Of a DNA stretch of 34,048 bases, positions 31,794 through 34,048 are shown in pieces. The DNA lies in assembly GCA_025965615.1 (NCBI GenBank), contig JAOPWP010000076.1, forward strand, positions 1 through 34,048, in the 5' to 3' direction. The notes beneath the pieces were generated by a model. It worked only from the letters and a program-made list of their open reading frames with translations. It made no database searches and was not told the origin of the DNA. The DNA is from Frankiales bacterium (lineage in GTDB: Bacteria > Actinomycetota > Actinomycetes > Mycobacteriales > SCTD01). A program made the position numbers and the translations under genes. Numbering within the stretch: the stretch's first letter is position 1; each line of letters starts with the position of its first letter.

Positions 31794-32645
31794 ATGACCA
31801 TCTGGACCGACCTCATCGAGACCCCGCACGCCCTGCGCTACGTCGACGCCGGCGGCGTGCGCACCCGTTCGCTGACGGCCGGACAGGGCGACGCTGTCGT
31901 CTTCCTGCACGGCACCAGCGGGCATCTCGAGGCCTTCGTGCGCAACCTGCCGGCGCACGCCGGGCATTTTGCCTGCCACGCCATCGACATGCTGGGCCAC
32001 GGCTACACCGACGGCAGCGGCGAGCCGTACCGCATCCCGGCCTACGTCGACCACGTGCTCGCCTACCTCGACGCCGTGGGCGTGGAGCGGGCGCACTTCG
32101 TCGGTGAGTCCCTCGGCGGCTGGGTGGCCGGTCGCCTGGCCGCGGACCACCCGGACCGGGTGGGCAAGCTGACGCTCGTCGCGCCCGGCGGCACGGTGGC
32201 CAACCCGGCCGTGATGGACCGCATCAAGACCAGCACGCGCAAGGCCGTCGAGAACGACGACGTCGCCCTGACCCGGGCCCGCCTGGAGCTGCTGATGCAC
32301 GACCCGGCTCAGGACGTCTCCGAGGAGCTGGTGCAGGTGCGCCACGCCATCTACCACCGCCCGTCCTTCGTCGCCGGACTCGGCGACCTGCTGTGCCTGC
32401 AGGAGATGGACAACCGCGTTCCCGACCTGCTCAGCGAGGAGCAGATGGGCCGGATCGTCGCGCCCACGCTGGTCGTGTGGGGGGCGCAGAACCCCTTCGG
32501 TGACGTGCCCGAGGCCGGCCGCATCCGCGACAGCATCGCGGGGGCCCGGCTGGAGGTCTTCGGAGAGTGCGGTCACTGGCCGCAGCACGAGCACAGCGCC
32601 CGGTTCGACGAGCTCAACATCGGCTTCCTGCTCGGCGAGCAGTGA
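31794..32645 (+). CDS. Alpha/beta hydrolase, MhpC/HsaD-like C-C hydrolase
   Basis: The 283-residue protein resembles hydrolases that cleave the C-C bond of meta ring-fission products. The oxyanion loop is VVFLHGTSGHLEAF and the nucleophile is Ser106 in VGESLGGW. The catalytic His261 lies in the diagnostic CGHWPQHEH. The acid position, usually Asp in WG-x-x-D, reads WGAQNPF, placing Asn233 there, with a possible substitute Asp237 a few residues on. The triad is therefore atypical. Its place directly after the extradiol dioxygenase fits the role of hydrolysing that product. The ATG follows GAGAGG, and the stop overlaps the next start (GTGA). Confidence 0.86.
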   Translation: MTIWTDLIETPHALRYVDAGGVRTRSLTAGQGDAVVFLHGTSGHLEAFVRNLPAHAGHFACHAIDMLGHGYTDGSGEPYRIPAYVDHVLAYLDAVGVERAHFVGESLGGWVAGRLAADHPDRVGKLTLVAPGGTVANPAVMDRIKTSTRKAVENDDVALTRARLELLMHDPAQDVSEELVQVRHAIYHRPSFVAGLGDLLCLQEMDNRVPDLLSEEQMGRIVAPTLVVWGAQNPFGDVPEAGRIRDSIAGARLEVFGECGHWPQHEHSARFDELNIGFLLGEQ

Positions 32646-33667
32646 GCATGCGGGTCGGAGTCCGCCTCCCGCCCTGCGCTCCGGTCGGTGAGGTCGCCGC
32701 TGCGGCGGTGACCGCGGAGCGGCTGGGGTTCGACGAGGTCTGGGTTCCGGACTCGCAGCTGCTCTGGCGCGATCCCTTCGTGACCCTCGCCGCGGTGGCA
32801 CAGGCCACGACCGGCATCGGGCTGGGAACCGCGGTCACGAACGTCGTGACGCGGCACCCGGCGGTGCTCGCCTCGGCGGTCCGGACCGTCGGCGAGCTGG
32901 CCGAGGGGCGGTTCGTGCTCGGCGTGGGAGTGGGCAACAGTTCCGTAGAGCCGGTGGGTCTGCGACCGAGCACGCAGGCGGAGCTGCGCGAGCGCCTGGC
33001 GGTGGTGCGGGCCCTGCTGGCGGGCGAGGATGTCGACTTCGGCCCGGTGACCAGCTCGCTGCGGGACCCGGGAACGGCGCCGCCGGTGCTCATGGCCGCC
33101 AGCGGCCCGCGCAACCTGCGGCTGGCCGGCGAGATCGCCGACGGCGCGATCCTGCTCAGCGGCATCTCGCCGGTGACGCTGGCGAGCAGCCGCGAGCGGG
33201 TGGCAGAGGGCGCGCTCGCCGCGGGCCGGCAGCTGGCCGACCTGCAGCTGGTGGTCTCCACCTTCGCGCACATCACCGACGACCTGGAGAAGGACGCGCG
33301 CCAGCTCAAGCCCATCTGCGCCGGCATCGCACAGAAGGGCGGGGGTCCGGCGCTGGCGCTGGCCGGCATCTCGGTCCAGGTGCCGGAGCGCGTCGAGGGT
33401 CTCTACCCCGACCTCGTCCACGCCGAGGACTGGGAACTCGCCGTGGAGCGGTGCGGGGAGTGGATCAGCGACGCGGACGTGCTCCGCTTCGCCCAGCAGT
33501 TCTGCCTGTTCGGCACCGCCGAGCAGGTCCGGGCGCGGCTGGCCGAGGTCGAGCAGGCCGGAGCGACGAGCGTGTTCCTGCAGCACGTCGGGTCCTACTC
33601 GCTCCCCTACGAGCTCATGGACTCCTTCGCCGGCGTCATCACGTCCGGGTGGGCCACCGAGCGATGA
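32642..33667 (+). CDS. Luciferase-like (LLM class) flavin/F420-dependent oxidoreductase
   Basis: The protein is about 340 residues with a TIM-barrel LLM fold. The start MRVGVRLPPCAPVGEVAAAAVTAERLGFDEVWVPDS is typical, followed by GIGLGTAVTNVVTRHPAVLASAVRTVGELAEGRFVLGVGVGNSS and LMAASGPRNLRLAGEIADGAILLSG. These features are like F420-dependent methylene-tetrahydromethanopterin-reductase-type members. FMN-dependent SsuD monooxygenases share the fold, so cofactor and reaction are open. I use the GTG at 32642, which overlaps the hydrolase stop (GTGA). An ATG two codons later (32648) is an equally possible start. It may reduce or oxidise a pathway intermediate, or desulfonate a substrate. Confidence 0.85.
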   Translation: MSMRVGVRLPPCAPVGEVAAAAVTAERLGFDEVWVPDSQLLWRDPFVTLAAVAQATTGIGLGTAVTNVVTRHPAVLASAVRTVGELAEGRFVLGVGVGNSSVEPVGLRPSTQAELRERLAVVRALLAGEDVDFGPVTSSLRDPGTAPPVLMAASGPRNLRLAGEIADGAILLSGISPVTLASSRERVAEGALAAGRQLADLQLVVSTFAHITDDLEKDARQLKPICAGIAQKGGGPALALAGISVQVPERVEGLYPDLVHAEDWELAVERCGEWISDADVLRFAQQFCLFGTAEQVRARLAEVEQAGATSVFLQHVGSYSLPYELMDSFAGVITSGWATER

Positions 33668-34048
33668 GCGGGGGCGGCACGGTCGTGGCGCAGCTCGCCG
33701 AGCGCGGCGCCGCCGCGGCGGGGCAGGCTGACGCCGCTGACCGGCAGCTCGCGGCCCGTCACCTGCTCGACGCGCTGGGCTGCCTGGCGGTCGGCGTGAC
33801 GCATCCGGTGTCGGCCCGGCTGCGCGCTTTGCGTGCGGTCGACGGCGGCGGCGGGTCGACCCGCAGCCCGGGGCTGCCGGCGTGCTCGGTGGCGGACGCG
33901 GTGAGCCACGAGGCCGTGGCCATGCACGTCGACGAGTTCGACGCGCTGCACGTGCCGGCAGCGGTGGCGCCGGCCTGCGTCGTCGTGCCGACGGCGCTGG
34001 TGCTGGCCGACCAGCTCGACGCCTCCGGCGCCCAGCTGCTCGACGCCG
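33664..34048 (+). CDS. MmgE/PrpD family protein 2, N-terminal part (cut by window edge)
   Basis: The first 128 codons are present and the gene continues past the right edge. The start ATG overlaps the previous stop (ATGA). The segment LAARHLLDALGCLAVGVTHPVSARLRAL matches the family N-domain. The region AVAMHVDEFDALHVPAAVAPACVVVPTALVLADQ aligns without gaps to the usual AHAYDFDDCH...HPGAAVVPAAL block. In it the first key Asp is Glu91, and the catalytic His of HP is Ala102. This is a divergent paralogue of the MmgE/PrpD gene nine genes upstream. Whether it is catalytic cannot be known from this part. Confidence 0.75.
   Translation, partial: MSGGGTVVAQLAERGAAAAGQADAADRQLAARHLLDALGCLAVGVTHPVSARLRALRAVDGGGGSTRSPGLPACSVADAVSHEAVAMHVDEFDALHVPAAVAPACVVVPTALVLADQLDASGAQLLDA

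Noticed and set aside
1-34048. CRISPR arrays, tRNA genes, insertion sequences, integrases or phage genes
   Set aside because: No regularly spaced repeats, no cloverleaf-like sequence noticed, and no transposase or integrase motifs in the translated frames.

Overview
This window is high-GC DNA from an actinomycete. The evidence is strong GC bias at third codon positions, many GTG starts, a trehalose-type LpqY-SugABC importer, a PafB/PafC pair, a mycothiol-dependent isomerase-fold protein, an F420/PPOX-type flavoprotein fold and a HelY-type helicase linked to tatAC. The genus cannot be fixed from the sequence. No tRNA, rRNA, insertion sequence, phage gene or CRISPR array was seen, and no gene-free gap exceeds 300 bases.

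Layout. (1) 1-3038: the end of a MOSC-domain gene, then a convergent two-gene unit encoding a thiamine-diphosphate enzyme and a SUGCT-like class III CoA-transferase. (2) 3164-7500: a divergent, tightly packed lpqY-sugA-sugB-sugC operon. (3) 7605-13030: mixed housekeeping genes, namely a ParB-like protein, a PPOX flavoprotein, an Lrp/AsnC regulator, a 5'-3' exonuclease, a mycothiol-dependent isomerase-like protein, DusB and Maf. (4) 13251-19882, all on the minus strand: pafB, pafC, a zinc-ribbon protein, a small membrane protein, tatA, tatC and a HelY-type helicase. A DUF3866 protein gene lies divergently upstream.

(5) 21089-34048 (continuing past the edge) is the accessory part: a catabolic cluster headed by a divergent IclR regulator. 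Its plus-strand genes are an SsuC/SsuB-type ABC permease and ATPase, a [3Fe-4S]-type ferredoxin, an MmgE/PrpD protein, Rieske oxygenase alpha and beta subunits, a ferredoxin reductase, an alpha/beta hydrolase, a lipoprotein substrate-binding protein, an MhpB-like class III extradiol dioxygenase, a CGHW-type alpha/beta hydrolase, a luciferase-like oxidoreductase and a second MmgE/PrpD gene cut by the edge. Read together, these could import an aromatic acid or sulfonate, hydroxylate it with a four-component Rieske system, open the ring by meta cleavage and hydrolyse the product. The substrate is unknown.

No cis-diol dehydrogenase or lower meta-pathway genes are in view. The oddest parts are the two divergent MmgE/PrpD proteins with altered active-site motifs, a C-C hydrolase with Asn at the usual acid position, the transporter split by seven catabolic genes, and strong RNA hairpins inside the cluster.
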